A DNA stretch of 64,000 nucleotides from Portibacter marinus (GCF_021533195.1 NZ_JAJNKB010000003.1:124001-188000); one strand, 5' to 3'; counted from the first letter of the stretch, positions 1 to 8,973 are shown. Numbers and translations are program-made. Notes: generated by a model from the sequence alone, not told the origin.

Positions 1-188
1 AGCAGCAACAACCTGACGAACAGAACATTAATAATGAAGAGTCTTTGCAAGAACAGGAAGCTCCTGAAGATTTAAGTAAGGAAGACGCAGAAAAGCTATT
101 GGAGATCATTGAAAATGAAGAGAAAAAAGTTCAGGAAAAAATGAGAAAACAAGGAGGTAATAAAAAGAAACCCAAAAAGGATTGGTGA
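1..188 (+). CDS. batC: BatC-like TPR protein, C-terminal end only (partial)
   Basis: Only the last 61 codons are in the window; the frame is set by codons starting at base 3 and ends at TGA 186-188. The visible peptide is rich in Gln and Glu, then Lys, with a segment reading EDAEKLLEIIENEEKKVQEK and a basic tail ending KKDW. That tail is what I recognise from the end of BatC, the tetratricopeptide protein of Bacteroidota Bat operons (batA-batB-batC-batD-batE), thought to act in the periplasm or at the inner membrane in oxygen or stress tolerance. The position directly upstream of BatD-type genes supports the call. The TPR part lies outside the window, so the assignment rests on the tail and the context. 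Confidence 0.6.
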   Translation, partial: QQQPDEQNINNEESLQEQEAPEDLSKEDAEKLLEIIENEEKKVQEKMRKQGGNKKKPKKDW

Positions 189-228
189 TAACAAATTTGT
201 AATTGAGACTCGGCAAAACGTATAAAAG

Positions 229-747
229 ATGAGAACCATTATTACTATAATATTAATGACCATCGGATTCAGCCCACTCTGGTCGCAAGAAGGTGAAAAC
301 ATTGACAAATACATTACCGCCATGGTAGCAAGCGATACCATATTAGAAGGCAATTCATTTGAATTCAAGATTGTCATTAGAAACCTGAAAGGTGATTTTA
401 CACCTCCAAGTTTTTCAGATTTTGACATTGTGGGTGGACCCAACCTGTCCACCAATATGCAGTTTATCAATGGTAACATGTTCAGAGAATCTACATATAC
501 CTATTATCTGAAAGCCCGTCAAGTTGGAGAACACTACATAGAAGAATCTTATCTGGAAATCGAAGGTGAGAACATTGAGACGGAGGCCATTCCTGTATAC
601 ATCCTTGATAATCCAGAGCAAATTAAAAAAGAGTATAAAATCAACGGAGACACCAGGTCAGAACTGATTTTTCCTTATCCATTTGGTCGACCAGATTCAA
701 CCATTGACCTCAAAAAGAGAAGCAAAAGAAAACTAAAAAAGATATGA
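229..747 (+). CDS. short BatD-like protein (N-terminal domain only)
   Basis: This 172-residue protein starts with a signal peptide (hydrophobic residues 3-17, likely cleavage after WSQ). The remainder is one BatD-type beta-sandwich: residues about 30-130 align by eye with the N-terminal domain of the BatD encoded just downstream, sharing the pattern EGNSFEFKIVIRNLKGDFTP versus QGMSFRVDFTMNNFKGNNFR, then PPSF and a GP motif. It lacks the later beta-sandwiches, the transmembrane helix and the cytoplasmic tail of full BatD, so it is probably a soluble periplasmic protein. It ends in a very basic tail (KKRSKRKLKKI). The stop overlaps the ATG of batD as ATGA, so the two are probably translationally coupled. 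It may be a duplicated and shortened BatD; function is unknown. Confidence 0.7.
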   Translation: MRTIITIILMTIGFSPLWSQEGENIDKYITAMVASDTILEGNSFEFKIVIRNLKGDFTPPSFSDFDIVGGPNLSTNMQFINGNMFRESTYTYYLKARQVGEHYIEESYLEIEGENIETEAIPVYILDNPEQIKKEYKINGDTRSELIFPYPFGRPDSTIDLKKRSKRKLKKI

Positions 748-2471
748 GAGGAACATTGTGGATTTTCCTTTGCTTCACCTTCTCATTGTTCGGCCAAAAC
801 CAGGAATTATTTTACGCAAATACATCCAGTCTTGAGGTGCTCCAGGGGATGAGCTTTCGCGTCGATTTTACGATGAATAATTTTAAAGGCAATAACTTTC
901 GACCACCTAGTTTTAAGAATTTTAATGTCGTTTCAGGACCTAGTCAAACTTCCTCCTACTCAAACAATAACGGTAGGGTTTCTCAAAAATATATCTATAG
1001 TTATACCCTGGTGGCTCCTAGTGAGGGCACATTTGATATAGGGTCTGCTACGTGTACAAAAGATGGGCAAACACTCAAAACAGAACCTTTTAAAATAACG
1101 GTCAAAAAGCGAGATGCAAAAAGCAGCGAAGCACTCGGTCTTCCTTCACCAGAAGATATTTTTGTCAGGCTTGAATTGTCTAAGGATACGGCTTACCGAG
1201 GCGAAAAGGTAGAGTTATCCTATAAATTATATACCAGAAAAGAGGTAAGGTCTTATGACATTAATTCGGAATCTGAATATGCAGGCTTTTTTATGAAGCC
1301 TGCAAATATACGAACCAAGAGACCCGATCAAGAGACAGTGGATGGCAAGATTTACAGTACACAAATCCTTGTAAAACGATTGCTCTTTCCCCAGCAAACG
1401 GGACAGTTCGATTTTCAGGCTGCCAATATCACGCTGGGTCTTCCTGATCCCAATAGAAGAGGCTCTAATTTTTTCTTCAGCAATAATACCACACCATTCC
1501 CGGTCACAACCAACTCAGCTACTTTGTATGTAGAGGAATTACCGAAAAATGCTCCTGAAAGTTTTTCTGGAGCGGTAGGCAAGTTTAAAATGAATGCATC
1601 CGTAGACAAGAAAAAGTTGACTACTGATGATGCCATCACGCTTACTATGACTGTGATGGGAAATGGTGATGCCAAATATATTCTACCAGCTAGTCAAGAG
1701 CATCTTAAAAATTTTGAGGTTTATGAACCTTCGATCATTGAAAAAGGGGAAAGAGAAATGTTTGGAGAAATGCAAACGGTTAAAGAGTTTCAATATCTTC
1801 TTGTACCACTCAAGGCAGGTCGACAGAGTTTTCAGGCGCTATATACCTATTTTGACACAGAGGTCAATGATTATGTCACACTTGAGTCACAAGTATTTCC
1901 ATTGATGGTGGAACAAGGAACCGCAAAAAAGGAAATCTTATTGGGAGATCGTGAAGACAGTGACAGAAACCTTTCAGGGATCATGCAGAATACGACTTTG
2001 AAGAAAAAATCAGAAGGATGGGTCGGTAGTCCCGTTCACCTTGCTTTTTTAGCCATAGCGCTGAGTGGAATAGCAGTGATTTTCTTGAAGAAGCGGCAAA
2101 TGGACATTGAAGCCGGAATCGATCCGACTGTCAAGAAGAGAAGTAAAGCCAGATCCGTAGCGGAGAAAAGATTGAGTGCAGCTGAAAAACTAATGACCTC
2201 CAATGAACACAGAGCTTTTTATGAAGAGATATCCAGATCCCTTCTGGGTTTTATTGCTGACAAATTGAATGTGCCCAATAGTGAAATATCTAAGGCCAAT
2301 GTAGAAAGTCGCTTACGTGATCAAGGTGTTGAAACAGAGAAGATTAAGCAAACTACTGAGATACTATCCAAATGTGAAATGGCTCTTTTTGCGGGAAAAA
2401 CGGATGGTGACTTGAGAGAAGTATATACCAATACTAAAAACCTAATTGATCACCTGGCCGAAAAAATCTAG
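744..2471 (+). CDS. batD: BatD family protein (aerotolerance operon)
   Basis: The protein has 575 residues, the usual BatD size. It has a signal peptide (residues 1-17, ending LFGQ), then a series of periplasmic beta-sandwich domains to about residue 425, one transmembrane helix (about 430-447, sequence around HLAFLAIALSGIAVIFL) followed by the stop-transfer KKRQ, and a cytoplasmic alpha-helical tail of about 125 residues. The domain order and the position after batC fit BatD of Bacteroidota, which is thought to form a membrane complex with the VWA proteins BatA and BatB. Role in oxygen or stress tolerance is known only from genetics in other species. The stop codon shares the four bases CTAG with the stop of the convergent MFS gene, so there is no intergenic space for a separate terminator. 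Confidence 0.88.
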   Translation: MRGTLWIFLCFTFSLFGQNQELFYANTSSLEVLQGMSFRVDFTMNNFKGNNFRPPSFKNFNVVSGPSQTSSYSNNNGRVSQKYIYSYTLVAPSEGTFDIGSATCTKDGQTLKTEPFKITVKKRDAKSSEALGLPSPEDIFVRLELSKDTAYRGEKVELSYKLYTRKEVRSYDINSESEYAGFFMKPANIRTKRPDQETVDGKIYSTQILVKRLLFPQQTGQFDFQAANITLGLPDPNRRGSNFFFSNNTTPFPVTTNSATLYVEELPKNAPESFSGAVGKFKMNASVDKKKLTTDDAITLTMTVMGNGDAKYILPASQEHLKNFEVYEPSIIEKGEREMFGEMQTVKEFQYLLVPLKAGRQSFQALYTYFDTEVNDYVTLESQVFPLMVEQGTAKKEILLGDREDSDRNLSGIMQNTTLKKKSEGWVGSPVHLAFLAIALSGIAVIFLKKRQMDIEAGIDPTVKKRSKARSVAEKRLSAAEKLMTSNEHRAFYEEISRSLLGFIADKLNVPNSEISKANVESRLRDQGVETEKIKQTTEILSKCEMALFAGKTDGDLREVYTNTKNLIDHLAEKI

Positions 2472-3727
2472 CTGGCTACTGCCACATTGGATTCCGTACT
2501 ACTTTTTCTCTTCCCGAATAAACTGACATAGACGATCCATGCTAAAATGACAATGACGCAGGCCGCGATTAATGGATAGCTGATTCCTAAAGAAGCTAAG
2601 ACACCTCCCACCAGGGCAGGAATCAACTGACCGAGGCTCTGCATGGATTGATTGATACCTAAAATTTCACCCTGTCTTTCAGGCCCCGCTTGTTCAGAAA
2701 CTGCGGTAGTTAGATTCGGTGAGGTAATCCCAATTCCTATAGCAATAATCGGATTAATCAGATAGAAAAGCCAACTCTCTGAAGGCATCAATAAGAGTAT
2801 AAGTCCAACGGCTACAATAGGCATAGAAATAAATAGTAATTTTCTAGGCTTATAGTGGTAAGAAAGCTTTCTGACAATTAGACCCTGAGTGATTGCCAGC
2901 CATATTCCTACCCATCCGTATAGTAAACCAATTTGTTTTTCAGACCAGCCAAATTCCTCTATGAGATAAACCGAAAAATATTGCGTGAAAAAGGTGAAGC
3001 CAACGCTAAATAGGAGGACTACCGTAAATATTCCTCTCAAATTGGGTATTCGAAAAGACTTCACGATATTCAAAACCCCTTCAAAAATCTTAATATCTTC
3101 TTGTTTTTTCTCCTTAAGAGTTTCCTTAAAAATGAACTGCACGAGTATAATATTGATCAATGTAAGTCCGGCAGTAAAAAGGAAGGGTACGGAGTGATTG
3201 AACCATGACACCACAGTATTATCACCCATGATTCCACCTATGGTAGGTCCCAATATGAAGCCAATTGCAAAAGCCAGGCCTACCAATCCAAAATTTCTGG
3301 TTCTGGCATCATCGGTACTGATATCTGAGATTGCAGACATCACGATGGAAATATTTCCCCCTGTGAACCCTGGCAGTAACCTTGCAAAAAAAAGTAATGG
3401 CAGGGATTTGATGACAATGGCCAGTGCAAAGAGAGAATAACCTATAAATGTCCCAATAAGGGCAATGGTCAGGACTGGCTTTCGACCATATTTATCGGAT
3501 AGGGTACCTAATATAGGTGCCCCAATTAATTGCATCCCCGGGTAACAAGCCAGTAACAAACCATAATAAAGTGAAACAGCTGATTCCGACGTCCCAATTC
3601 CAAATGCAGCTCCGTCAGCATAAAAAACAGATGGCAGAACCGGAATGATGATACCTACTCCTAGTAAATCTATAAATACCGTAATGAAAATGGTAAATAG
3701 AAGGAGGTTATTTGATTTTTTCTCCAA
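2468..3727 (-). CDS. MFS transporter, TetA-like drug exporter family
   Basis: The product has 419 residues and about 12 hydrophobic helices. The loop between helices 2 and 3 carries the MFS motif A as GAPILGTLSDKYGRKPVLT, and the helix-4 arginine (RLLPGFTGGNIS) and helix-5 GP motif (GFILGPTIGGIMGD) are present. These are features of the DHA1 drug:H+ antiporter group that includes TetA. It should sit in the inner membrane and export a small molecule; the substrate cannot be read from sequence. The start overlaps the end of the upstream alkaline phosphatase gene by 20 bases, so it is likely the second gene of that transcript. I see no evidence of recent transfer. Confidence 0.85.
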   Translation of the reverse strand: MEKKSNNLLLFTIFITVFIDLLGVGIIIPVLPSVFYADGAAFGIGTSESAVSLYYGLLLACYPGMQLIGAPILGTLSDKYGRKPVLTIALIGTFIGYSLFALAIVIKSLPLLFFARLLPGFTGGNISIVMSAISDISTDDARTRNFGLVGLAFAIGFILGPTIGGIMGDNTVVSWFNHSVPFLFTAGLTLINIILVQFIFKETLKEKKQEDIKIFEGVLNIVKSFRIPNLRGIFTVVLLFSVGFTFFTQYFSVYLIEEFGWSEKQIGLLYGWVGIWLAITQGLIVRKLSYHYKPRKLLFISMPIVAVGLILLLMPSESWLFYLINPIIAIGIGITSPNLTTAVSEQAGPERQGEILGINQSMQSLGQLIPALVGGVLASLGISYPLIAACVIVILAWIVYVSLFGKRKSSTESNVAVAS

Positions 3728-4835
3728 TATTCTTATTCAAATTTAAAGCCTCCATCATCTTGTGATAAATAGCAGTGTTTTCATAAATTCCTGCGAAAGC
3801 TTCAGATCCAGGTCCGTAAGCAAATACTGGAATCATGGTAGCCGTGTGATAATCAGAAGTGTAAGCAGCTGCAATGGAATCCATTTTTGATCCATAGTTA
3901 ATGGCTAATCCTCCTGTTTCATGATCGGCTGTAAGAATAACAAGTGTATTTCCATCTTGTTCTGCAAAATCTAGAACATCTTTAATCACCTGATCATATT
4001 CCAATATCTCTTCTACCAAATAAGGAAAGCTATTAGCATGACCGGCCCAATCTATTTGGGAGCCTTCAATCATCAAGAAAAATCCTTTTTCATCCGATCT
4101 TTTACTAAGAAATTCGATGGCTTGATTAGAAGCATTAACTAAATAGTCTCTACCTGCCTGTTTGGAAAGTGGCTCTTTATCTGCAGTAAGAAATGCCATT
4201 CTTTTTGATAGTGAATCAATTTCAAAATCTGTAAAATTTTGTTCGAAGTAGTTGCCCATTTGATAACCGCTACTTTGAAGCTCTGCGTAAAGGTCTAAAC
4301 TATCCATCGTTCTTCTGTCAAAATAGCTTTTACCTCCCCCTATCATCAGATCAACACCAGAATCGATCATATCCAGTGCAATTTCTTCATAATTCCTTCT
4401 CAATCGATTATGCGCTGCAAAAGAAGCGGGTGTAGCGTGGACAATGGACGAAGATGCGACTAAACCCGTCTTCAATCCCTGTTCTGCCGCACTTTCAAGA
4501 ATGGTTTTACAGGGTATGGTATCGCTGGTTACTCCAATTGCGCCATTATAAGTTTTAACTCCACAAGAAAAAGCCGTTGCTCCTGCAGCAGAATCCGTCA
4601 CAAGATTATCGTAGGCGTAATTTTTGTGTAATCCGACGACCGGAAAACGTTCGATATTAAGGTAATTGTCATTCATGTACAATCCTGCTGAAATTTGCGT
4701 GAGTCCCATACCATCTCCTATAAGCAGGATAATATTCTCAGGCTTCTTGGGAACCGTTTCAGAGTTGAAATTCCTGGTAGTAGTACAGGAGAGGACTAGT
4801 AGAATAGTGATCAATAAATACTTCATATGATTCAT
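3708..4835 (-). CDS. alkaline phosphatase, lipoprotein
   Basis: This is a 375-residue metal-dependent phosphomonoesterase of the PhoA superfamily. The N-terminus is a lipoprotein signal with a lipobox ending LVLSC (Cys17), so the enzyme is probably lipid-anchored. The metal-binding GDGMG (Asp41) is followed by the nucleophile motif TDSAAGATAF, with Ser82 as the likely phospho-acceptor. Later metal ligands are seen in EGSQIDWAGHAN and TADHETGG. Length is slightly short for the family. Two starts are possible, ATG 4835 and ATG 4826 (MKYLL); the second gives the more typical signal peptide. A CAAAAATA (minus-strand TATTTTTG, -7 type) lies at 4849-4856, flanked by two copies of a dyad. The MFS gene overlaps its 3' end. 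Confidence 0.9.
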   Translation of the reverse strand: MNHMKYLLITILLVLSCTTTRNFNSETVPKKPENIILLIGDGMGLTQISAGLYMNDNYLNIERFPVVGLHKNYAYDNLVTDSAAGATAFSCGVKTYNGAIGVTSDTIPCKTILESAAEQGLKTGLVASSSIVHATPASFAAHNRLRRNYEEIALDMIDSGVDLMIGGGKSYFDRRTMDSLDLYAELQSSGYQMGNYFEQNFTDFEIDSLSKRMAFLTADKEPLSKQAGRDYLVNASNQAIEFLSKRSDEKGFFLMIEGSQIDWAGHANSFPYLVEEILEYDQVIKDVLDFAEQDGNTLVILTADHETGGLAINYGSKMDSIAAAYTSDYHTATMIPVFAYGPGSEAFAGIYENTAIYHKMMEALNLNKNIGEKIK

Positions 4836-4888
4836 CGTATAAGTTCAGCAAAAATAGAATAGTTGCGTTGATATACGATGAATCGTAT
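4825..4888 (-). promoter_or_regulatory. promoter with duplicated 16-bp dyad upstream of alkaline phosphatase
   Basis: A minus-strand -7 element TATTTTTG lies at 4849-4856. On its upstream side is a perfect 7-2-7 inverted repeat, ATACGATGAATCGTAT (4873-4888). On its downstream side, at 4825-4840, the reverse-complement form of the same 16-mer recurs with a single mismatch and overlaps the first ATG of the gene. No clear -33 TTTG was found. The arrangement suggests an operator pair flanking the promoter; the regulator is unknown. Confidence 0.45.
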
Positions 4889-4912
4889 GTTATTTTATTA
4901 TGACGCTATACA

Positions 4913-5662
4913 CTAAAATGCATAACCTACGGATAAACCTGCTCTAAAGCCAATGAATGGAATAGGCGTGCTTAATCTGATCTGCTTACCACTGGTTGGT
5001 AATTGATCCAATTCTTCATCGCTGATTTCCAGCGGATTGTCCGGATTCTCCATATTGTATTCATCTATAATGAACTGCGCGACATCTCTGAGGTCTAGAT
5101 CTTCTCGTGAGAAATCATACCTAAGCCCAAACCTATGCAGATCGCCACCAAGTCCAAGAAAGTGCCAATCCAATGAAAAGTGCTCGCCTATAATGAAATG
5201 ATAACCCAGCTGTAGTCCTGCACCAGCCGTTGCAAGTCTTATATTCAATTCAGGATTCAAAGGGATTTGTTGACCCTGTGGATCCGTATACGTAAAGCTG
5301 GTGGTCGTGGAAGTACCATAACGGTGATACTTGAGATAAGGTGCCAGATAGAAGCCTTCTATGGTTCCTGCTTTTGAAGCGCCAAAATAGATTCTAAACT
5401 CAGGAATGATAGCAAATCCAGAGATTTTTGTATCTGTAAGACTCACGGTGTTAGAGCTTAGTTGAGATAGATTCAATTCCGAAGGAAACTTGTAACTACC
5501 GGTAATTTGAAAGGAAATTCTATCACCTAAGGCCTGTTCAAATCTTAAGTTGGGTGCGGTGACCAATAAACCTCCGAGGCCCAATTTTACAGCTGATTGT
5601 TGGGCTATTAATCCCGTACCAGAAATAATAAAGGCAATAAATAATAAACTAATTTTTTTCAT
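4913..5662 (-). CDS. DUF3575-like outer-membrane beta-barrel protein
   Basis: The protein has 249 residues with a signal peptide (1-20, ending GLIAQ) and ends in an aromatic residue (GLSVGYAF), as usual for outer-membrane barrels. The alternating hydrophobic pattern, the segment PEFRIYFG and the following GFYLAPYLKYHRYG resemble DUF3575 proteins of Bacteroidota. A loop at about residues 200-220 is acidic and Asn/Pro-rich. Its cargo or partner is unknown. It is separated by 77 bases from the alkaline phosphatase gene downstream and by 124 bases from dprA upstream (dprA ends at 5787), and carries two interleaved inverted repeats upstream (5707-5738), so it is probably regulated separately. Confidence 0.7.
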   Translation of the reverse strand: MKKISLLFIAFIISGTGLIAQQSAVKLGLGGLLVTAPNLRFEQALGDRISFQITGSYKFPSELNLSQLSSNTVSLTDTKISGFAIIPEFRIYFGASKAGTIEGFYLAPYLKYHRYGTSTTTSFTYTDPQGQQIPLNPELNIRLATAGAGLQLGYHFIIGEHFSLDWHFLGLGGDLHRFGLRYDFSREDLDLRDVAQFIIDEYNMENPDNPLEISDEELDQLPTSGKQIRLSTPIPFIGFRAGLSVGYAF

Positions 5663-5786
5663 TGTATAAATCTTTAATTGGTTTGATTCAATAATATTAT
5701 AAACGTTTGCACCTTAGTGCAAGTGTGACGCCTAAGGTTAACATTTTGTTACGTGCCCATTAACACATTCTTAAGTATTTTAATTC

Positions 5787-6890
5787 CTAATCAAGGACCA
5801 TATATCTGTTTCCTGGAACGGACCTAATGAAACCTTCCATCTCCAGATTCAATAATATAGCGGATACCTCAGAAGGAGCCATTGACATATAATTACAGAT
5901 GCCATTCACATCATCTACTCCCATTCGAATGCCTTCTACCACCTTGAGCTCTTCCCGCTTTAGATTTGCAAATAAAGATCGCTGAACCGACGACGTCTCT
6001 TGCTTTTCCCATCGCATCATTTTTACCAATTCTTCTGCAGAATCCAGAAGAAACGCTTTGTGTTGTTTAATTAAGAGATTACAGCCTTGCGACGCCGGGT
6101 CGTCAATTCTCCCGGGAACGGCAAATACATCCTTATTGTAGTCATTGGCAAAGTTCGCTGTAATCATCGATCCGCCACTTTCTTTCGATTCTATCACAAT
6201 TAAGGCATCTGAAATACCTGCAATAATTCTGTTCCGAGCCGGAAATCTATCCCGACCAGGCTTTGTATTGCGTACAAATTCAGTGAGAATACCCCCATTG
6301 GTCACCATGTTTTTGGCCGTAGATCGATGAGCTGACGGATAGATGGTGTCTAAACCATGTGCTACCACTCCTATGGTAGGTAGTCCGGCTTCCAGACTTG
6401 CCTTGTGCGCTACTATATCTACACCGTAGGCCAGACCACTGACTACAGTAATATCATATTCTCGTAAATCTTTGACCAATTTTTCACAAATCCATTTTCC
6501 TCTATCCGTGGGCTTTCGTGTGCCAATAATGCTCACATGCTTTCTGGAATTTAATGAGACCGAACCCTTGTAAAAGAGACAGACCGGTGCATCATCATAT
6601 GGTTTCAGACGAGCAGGGTAGGCATCATCCATAAAATAAAGCAATTCAATTTTATTCTTCCTAATAAATTCTAGTTCACTTTTCGCAGAATTGATGAGTG
6701 AAGGGTCTGCTAAGGCTTGTGCTATGCCCTGAGAAATACCGGGAACATTGCGGATTTCTTTCTTACTTGCTTGAAAGACAGCCTCAGCGCTGCCGAAATG
6801 ATGAATCAATTGTTTGGCGCGACGGCTGCCGACATGCTGGGTCATGGACAAGGCCACTTTGTAAATATCTTTTTCCTCCAGATTCATCAA
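5787..6890 (-). CDS. dprA: DNA-processing protein DprA
   Basis: DprA binds incoming single-stranded DNA and loads RecA during natural transformation. The 367-residue protein has an N-terminal helix-hairpin-helix/SAM-like region (residues about 1-75), then the Rossmann-like core: HVSIIGTRKPTDRG, VVSGLAYGVDIVAHK and FPARNRIIAGISDALIVIE, and SGGSMITANFA and VFAVPG further on. The C-terminus (about 305-367) is a small winged-helix domain, as in many DprA proteins. The ATG overlaps the stop of the upstream TMTC-like gene (ATGA at 6887-6890), implying translational coupling. No other competence gene is in view, so transformation ability is not shown by this window alone. Confidence 0.95.
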   Translation of the reverse strand: MMNLEEKDIYKVALSMTQHVGSRRAKQLIHHFGSAEAVFQASKKEIRNVPGISQGIAQALADPSLINSAKSELEFIRKNKIELLYFMDDAYPARLKPYDDAPVCLFYKGSVSLNSRKHVSIIGTRKPTDRGKWICEKLVKDLREYDITVVSGLAYGVDIVAHKASLEAGLPTIGVVAHGLDTIYPSAHRSTAKNMVTNGGILTEFVRNTKPGRDRFPARNRIIAGISDALIVIESKESGGSMITANFANDYNKDVFAVPGRIDDPASQGCNLLIKQHKAFLLDSAEELVKMMRWEKQETSSVQRSLFANLKREELKVVEGIRMGVDDVNGICNYMSMAPSEVSAILLNLEMEGFIRSVPGNRYMVLD

Positions 6891-8788
6891 CGCATTCGAT
6901 TGTAAAATTCCTGCGCTTTAGAGCTATTGCCTAACTGTTCATAGGTTTGCGCCATGGCCTCCAAAAGTCTCTGGTTATTAGGGTCCACATTTAATCCCCG
7001 TTGCAAATAATTCAATCCCTCATTGAACTTTAATTCCTGATCAATAAGAATGGTTTTACCTGTACGAAAATAAAAGTCTACGATTTCTTGTTCATACCCT
7101 CTTCCTTTTAGATAATCTAAAAACTCAAAAACATAAGCCACTCTGGGGTTGGTTCTTGCGATATTCGCAAATCCATCCAGCAGTTTGGCCAGATCACCGT
7201 CATCCTTATATTCTTCTGCAAGTACTCCTGCAAGCATTAAATTAGCATTATGGTAAGATGGATATAGTTCCTTTGCTCTCCTTACGTATTGACCAGCAAG
7301 CTCCAACGCTCTATCTTTCTCTGGTCCTTCCGGCATTTCTTTGTACTGATTAAACCATGCTGTTCCTGTAAAAACATTTGCTCTGGCACTGTTTTTAGAA
7401 ACTTTAATGGCAGAGGCATTGAGAGATAATGGGCTTTTCCAGGCTGGTATTCTCGAGAAGGTCTTGTACCCATATGATAATGCAATTATTGCCAAAATTA
7501 TACTACCGTAAAGTGGCTTGAATCCATTGATCCATCTGGGAAAGGCCTCGAGTAAAATCCAACCGATCGCAATACATGCTCCTATACTCGCCATGTAGAC
7601 AAATCGCTCATTCATAAAAGTGCCTATGGGAAAGAAAAGATTAGATACGATGGATATGGTCATCAAATAAAACAAGATGGCATAAGACGGAATGCTTCGC
7701 TTTCTGATGCTTAATAAAGCGTATAGGCCCATAGCGCTATATAAGAGAAGTGATAATATGGGTAAAAAATCAGACCATTCCATTGTCGGAATATGAAAAG
7801 GATAGTAATCATGTGTAAGCGGATGAGGTACGAAGCAAAGTTTGAGGTAAATCAAAAGTGTGTAAAATACGGTGGCATACTTCTGTCCGACGGACATCTC
7901 GGCAAATGGATTGTTCATGATATCAGTGACTACGGTATCGCCTAATAAATAGCCAATGACTGAAACCCTTATCACCAAATAAAGCACAAAAACACCCAAA
8001 AGGGGTAAATTGGCTTTCAGTATCTTACCTGTTTTCCCTGTTTGAAAAAAGTAAATACTTAACGGTATAACGCCTAAAAAGGTGATGGTGGTTTCTTTAG
8101 ATAATAGCCCCAGAAAAAAGCTTAAGCAAGCCATCACTATACTTACAACTTTCCCTTTTTCCACATACTTCATGGTATAATATAGGGTAGCCAGGGATCC
8201 TATCAGGGCCATGATTTCATCTCTACCCTTGACATTGGCCACCGCTTCTGTATGTAAGGGGTGAAGGGTCCACAGCAATGCCGCTCCAAAACCCAGTCCC
8301 AGGTACCACTTATCTTCAATTTCTTTGAAAAAGAAAAGATGTAAAATTCTAAACAGGAGTAAGCCTGTCAGTCCATAAAGCAAAGCGTTAATAAAATGGC
8401 TTACCTGTCTGCTATTTTTGCCTAAAATGCCCCTTTCTATTGCAAAGGTGACAATGGAGAGTGGTCGGTATCTCGCTCCAACCACCAGATCTTTTTGCGC
8501 TTGAAAATAACCCTGAAAGCTTTCTGTAGATAGGATGTCCCAAATTCCACCGAATCCCTTTTCGACGTAAACATTTTTAGTAACCACAATCTGATCGTCG
8601 AGAACGTATTCATAATTTAACGTCCTCAGGTATAATCCAAAACCTAATATAAAAATGATCGCGGCTCCGACTGCATTTCTCTTCCAAAAGCCAGTTTGAA
8701 AAACCTTCCTGGAGAAAGTATCGGCCTTACGGACCTTGGTTTTTTTCTTTCTCTGGTTCTGAGCTTTTACTTTCTTATTTTTAGCCAT
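6887..8788 (-). CDS. TMTC-like membrane glycosyltransferase (DUF1736) with TPRs
   Basis: The 633-residue product begins with a very basic cytoplasmic tail (about 35 residues rich in Lys and Arg), followed by about 11-12 transmembrane helices and a C-terminal soluble part (about 470-633) with tetratricopeptide repeats. The first extracytoplasmic loop carries a DD pair in YVLDDQIVVTKN, the acidic motif typical of GT-C fold enzymes that use lipid-linked sugars, followed by RYRPLSI and HPLHTEAVANVKGRDEI. This resembles the DUF1736/TMTC O-mannosyltransferase group. Acceptors are unknown. A minus-strand -7 element (CAAAAATA on the plus strand, 8804-8811) lies just before the start, giving a very short leader. 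dprA follows with a 4-base overlap. Confidence 0.8.
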   Translation of the reverse strand: MAKNKKVKAQNQRKKKTKVRKADTFSRKVFQTGFWKRNAVGAAIIFILGFGLYLRTLNYEYVLDDQIVVTKNVYVEKGFGGIWDILSTESFQGYFQAQKDLVVGARYRPLSIVTFAIERGILGKNSRQVSHFINALLYGLTGLLLFRILHLFFFKEIEDKWYLGLGFGAALLWTLHPLHTEAVANVKGRDEIMALIGSLATLYYTMKYVEKGKVVSIVMACLSFFLGLLSKETTITFLGVIPLSIYFFQTGKTGKILKANLPLLGVFVLYLVIRVSVIGYLLGDTVVTDIMNNPFAEMSVGQKYATVFYTLLIYLKLCFVPHPLTHDYYPFHIPTMEWSDFLPILSLLLYSAMGLYALLSIRKRSIPSYAILFYLMTISIVSNLFFPIGTFMNERFVYMASIGACIAIGWILLEAFPRWINGFKPLYGSIILAIIALSYGYKTFSRIPAWKSPLSLNASAIKVSKNSARANVFTGTAWFNQYKEMPEGPEKDRALELAGQYVRRAKELYPSYHNANLMLAGVLAEEYKDDGDLAKLLDGFANIARTNPRVAYVFEFLDYLKGRGYEQEIVDFYFRTGKTILIDQELKFNEGLNYLQRGLNVDPNNQRLLEAMAQTYEQLGNSSKAQEFYNRMR

Positions 8789-8803
8789 TTAGAAGATTTT
8801 GAG

Positions 8804-8811
8804 CAAAAATA
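8804..8811 (-). promoter_or_regulatory. -7 element for the TMTC-like gene and dprA
   Basis: The minus strand reads TATTTTTG, matching TAnnTTTG. It is 16 bases from the ATG at 8788. A possible TTG lies 15 bases further upstream, closer than the usual spacing, so only the -7 part is convincing. Confidence 0.4.
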
Positions 8812-8900
8812 AAAATCATTAGCTTTCAAGATAATAAATATGATGTATAATAATATATGTCAATGGCAAAGGCTTTAAAAATGAACTGTTGAATATTTTC

Positions 8901-8908
8901 TATCTTTG
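8901..8908 (+). promoter_or_regulatory. -7 element for the barrel protein gene at 8974
   Basis: TATCTTTG matches TAnnTTTG exactly. No good -33 TTTG is present at the normal spacing; TTTA occurs about 20 bases upstream. The predicted leader is about 60 bases. Confidence 0.4.
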
Positions 8909-8973
8909 CTGAAGAACCAATTGATTTTTAATCAAATAGGCAAATAGGTAATGGTGTGACACCGCTGGATAAA

